Origin: Myxococcota bacterium
GTDB taxonomy: Bacteria > Myxococcota > UBA727 > JABDBI01
DNA length: 64,000 nt
Direction of reading: 5' to 3'
Assembly (NCBI GenBank): GCA_040387835.1
Contig: JAZKCZ010000002.1
Location: forward strand, 433,758 to 497,757
Positions 62,873-64,000 of the stretch are shown here, one piece after another; position 1 is the first letter of the stretch, and every line of letters starts with the position of its first letter. Position numbers and translations under genes: made by a program. The notes under the pieces are model-generated. The model worked only from the letters and a program-made list of their open reading frames with translations. It did not search any database and had not been told where the DNA came from.

Positions 62873-64000
62873 TTTCTCAGAAGCCAAAGCTCCAACGTCA
62901 TTAAGATCCATAGCAAACTAGCGTTATCCTGAGCGCCCTTGAGATGACTCGTCAAAAGTTTTTGACCAAAATTAAAGTCCATATAATCATAGATCTTCGC
63001 CTGCCTGGCACCGATAAGCTCTACGAGGCTGCTCGCCCAATCCGTTCGAAACCATAACCCAAGAGGCATACCGAAACCCATCTTTCCACGCCGTAAGATT
63101 TGCGCAGGCAATATGTCTTCGAACGCCTTCTTGAGAGCTATTTTGGTATCTCGACCCCTGCGTAACGCTCGAGGGGCAAGCTGAGTAGCACCTTCAATGA
63201 GTTTGGTATCTAAAAAAGGTGAGCGCAGTTCAAGCCCATGAGCCATCGAGCACCGGTCAGCTTTGACCAATAGATCTTCAGGTAGATAGCTTTCAAAATT
63301 ATGAGACAGGATTCGGGCCAGTGGATGCAGTCCTTCCGTTGATTCAAACATACCTTTGACCCAGGCCAACGGTTCACCTTGCGGAGTTTGATAAGAACTC
63401 CACGCGGCCATTCGTTCCGCAAGCGGCAGAGAAGCAACGCTTAAAAATCGTCGCATCTGTGCTATAAATGTCCGCTTACCAGGCCCAGGACTACCTCCCA
63501 ATAAAAGCCCAATCTTCAGCAAGCTACTGGGGATAGATTCTGACCATTCCCCAGCAATAAATCTGGGATAGCCACAGAAAATCTCATCACCCCCATCACC
63601 CGTAAGAGCGACTGAGACCTGCTCTCTCGCTAAGCCGCTCACAATATAAGTTGGCAGCGCTGAATAATCCCCTACTGGTCCGTCATAAAGCGTCACCAGT
63701 TTTTCCACATGCTGCCAGCAATTGGAGCCAAGCTTAATCTCTGTGTGCTGAGTTTTAAATGCAGCAGATGCTAGACGCGCATAGGCGGTTTCGTCATAGT
63801 TGGGCGCATCAGCAAATCCTAAAGAAAATGTTTTCACCGGCTCTTTTTTGAGCTTGCTCATCACCCCCACAACGATGCTCGAGTCAATGCCGCCGGATAA
63901 AAACGCACCCATCGGCACATCTGCTTCCATCCGCGAGGCGACCGCTTGTTCAACTAACTTCCGGATATCCGGGCTGGTAGGTTTCGCTTCACCAAAAGGT
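62869..64000 (-). CDS. asnB: Asparagine synthetase (glutamine-hydrolysing), partial (runs off the window end)
   Basis: The C-terminal synthetase domain of AsnB, which adenylates aspartate and transfers ammonia. It shows the pyrophosphate loop FLSGGIDSSIVVGVM, FSLGFADAPNYDETAYARL, VALTGDGGDEIFCGYPR and KADRCSMAHGLELRSPFLD. The frame is open to base 64000, so the N-terminal glutaminase domain lies outside. AsnB homologues in polysaccharide operons often amidate a sugar acid or act on an unknown carboxylate. It is the most upstream gene seen in the glycan operon. Confidence 0.92.
   Translation of the reverse strand, partial: PFGEAKPTSPDIRKLVEQAVASRMEADVPMGAFLSGGIDSSIVVGVMSKLKKEPVKTFSLGFADAPNYDETAYARLASAAFKTQHTEIKLGSNCWQHVEKLVTLYDGPVGDYSALPTYIVSGLAREQVSVALTGDGGDEIFCGYPRFIAGEWSESIPSSLLKIGLLLGGSPGPGKRTFIAQMRRFLSVASLPLAERMAAWSSYQTPQGEPLAWVKGMFESTEGLHPLARILSHNFESYLPEDLLVKADRCSMAHGLELRSPFLDTKLIEGATQLAPRALRRGRDTKIALKKAFEDILPAQILRRGKMGFGMPLGLWFRTDWASSLVELIGARQAKIYDYMDFNFGQKLLTSHLKGAQDNASLLWILMTLELWLLRK

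Overview
The window is one contiguous chromosomal segment of a Gram-negative bacterium with moderate GC. Evidence for this is the outer-membrane barrel-type proteins, lipoprotein and Sec signals, a meso-diaminopimelate type MurE, AI-2E and YeiH transporters and a long surface-polysaccharide operon. FbaB-type aldolase, a DUF6178 protein, a three-gene acyl-CoA carboxylase, a fused alpha/beta E1 dehydrogenase and many short exported proteins of unknown function fit a lineage of the old Deltaproteobacteria (Myxococcota, Bdellovibrionota or Desulfobacterota relatives). That placement is inference.

Layout. 0-7.1 kb: the 5' part of ribA (leaving the window), an FmdB zinc ribbon, fbaB, rpsI-rplM with a UUCG-loop terminator, an outer-membrane-like protein, a UbiB-family kinase, a deoxynucleoside kinase, an alpha/beta hydrolase and a hot-dog thioesterase-like protein. 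7.1-13.2 kb: a dcw cluster, mraZ-rsmH-ftsL-ftsI-murE-murF, behind three 10-bp MraZ boxes. It stops after murF and is followed by two exported proteins that look like paralogues of each other. 15.2-21.3 kb: psd, an RNA methyltransferase, a repeat-rich gap holding a strong structured-RNA candidate, a cysteine dioxygenase/YeiH pair, a DEAD-box helicase and a possible papain-like protease. 21.4-37.4 kb: accessory territory with small exported proteins, gene remnants (an acyl-CoA dehydrogenase tail and a SIMPL paralogue tail that abuts tRNA-Ser), MsrB-MsrA, a pentapeptide-repeat protein, an APH-type kinase, a pirin, a 665-residue orphan, an SppA-like protease, and a 1.9-kb segment bounded by tRNA-Thr and a copy of its 3' end.

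37.4-51.9 kb: an ankyrin protein with an AI-2E family permease, a biotin-dependent acyl-CoA carboxylase operon led by a voltage-gated-type K+ channel, DUF6178 with glutamate dehydrogenase, two paralogous outer-membrane proteins, and an operon of the fused E1 dehydrogenase, RNase E/G and a membrane-anchored coiled-coil protein. 52.3-64 kb: one continuous minus-strand operon for a cell-surface glycan (AsnB, OafA-type acyltransferase, GT4, CofD/YvcK-like, HAD, GT2, nucleotidyltransferase, methyltransferase, GT4, Wzy-like protein, WecA/MraY-like transferase). Nearly all of its junctions overlap by 4-26 bp.

A genome-wide theme is short palindromic repeats. Three families occur both between genes and inside genes. 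In three conserved enzymes (MurE, the RNA methyltransferase, the E1 fusion) the repeat is translated in frame, and in a glycosyltransferase two copies form the C-terminus. Several start codons were moved from the longest possible ORF to an internal ATG or GTG, on the basis of ribosome-binding sites, signal peptides, family N-termini or 4-bp overlaps.
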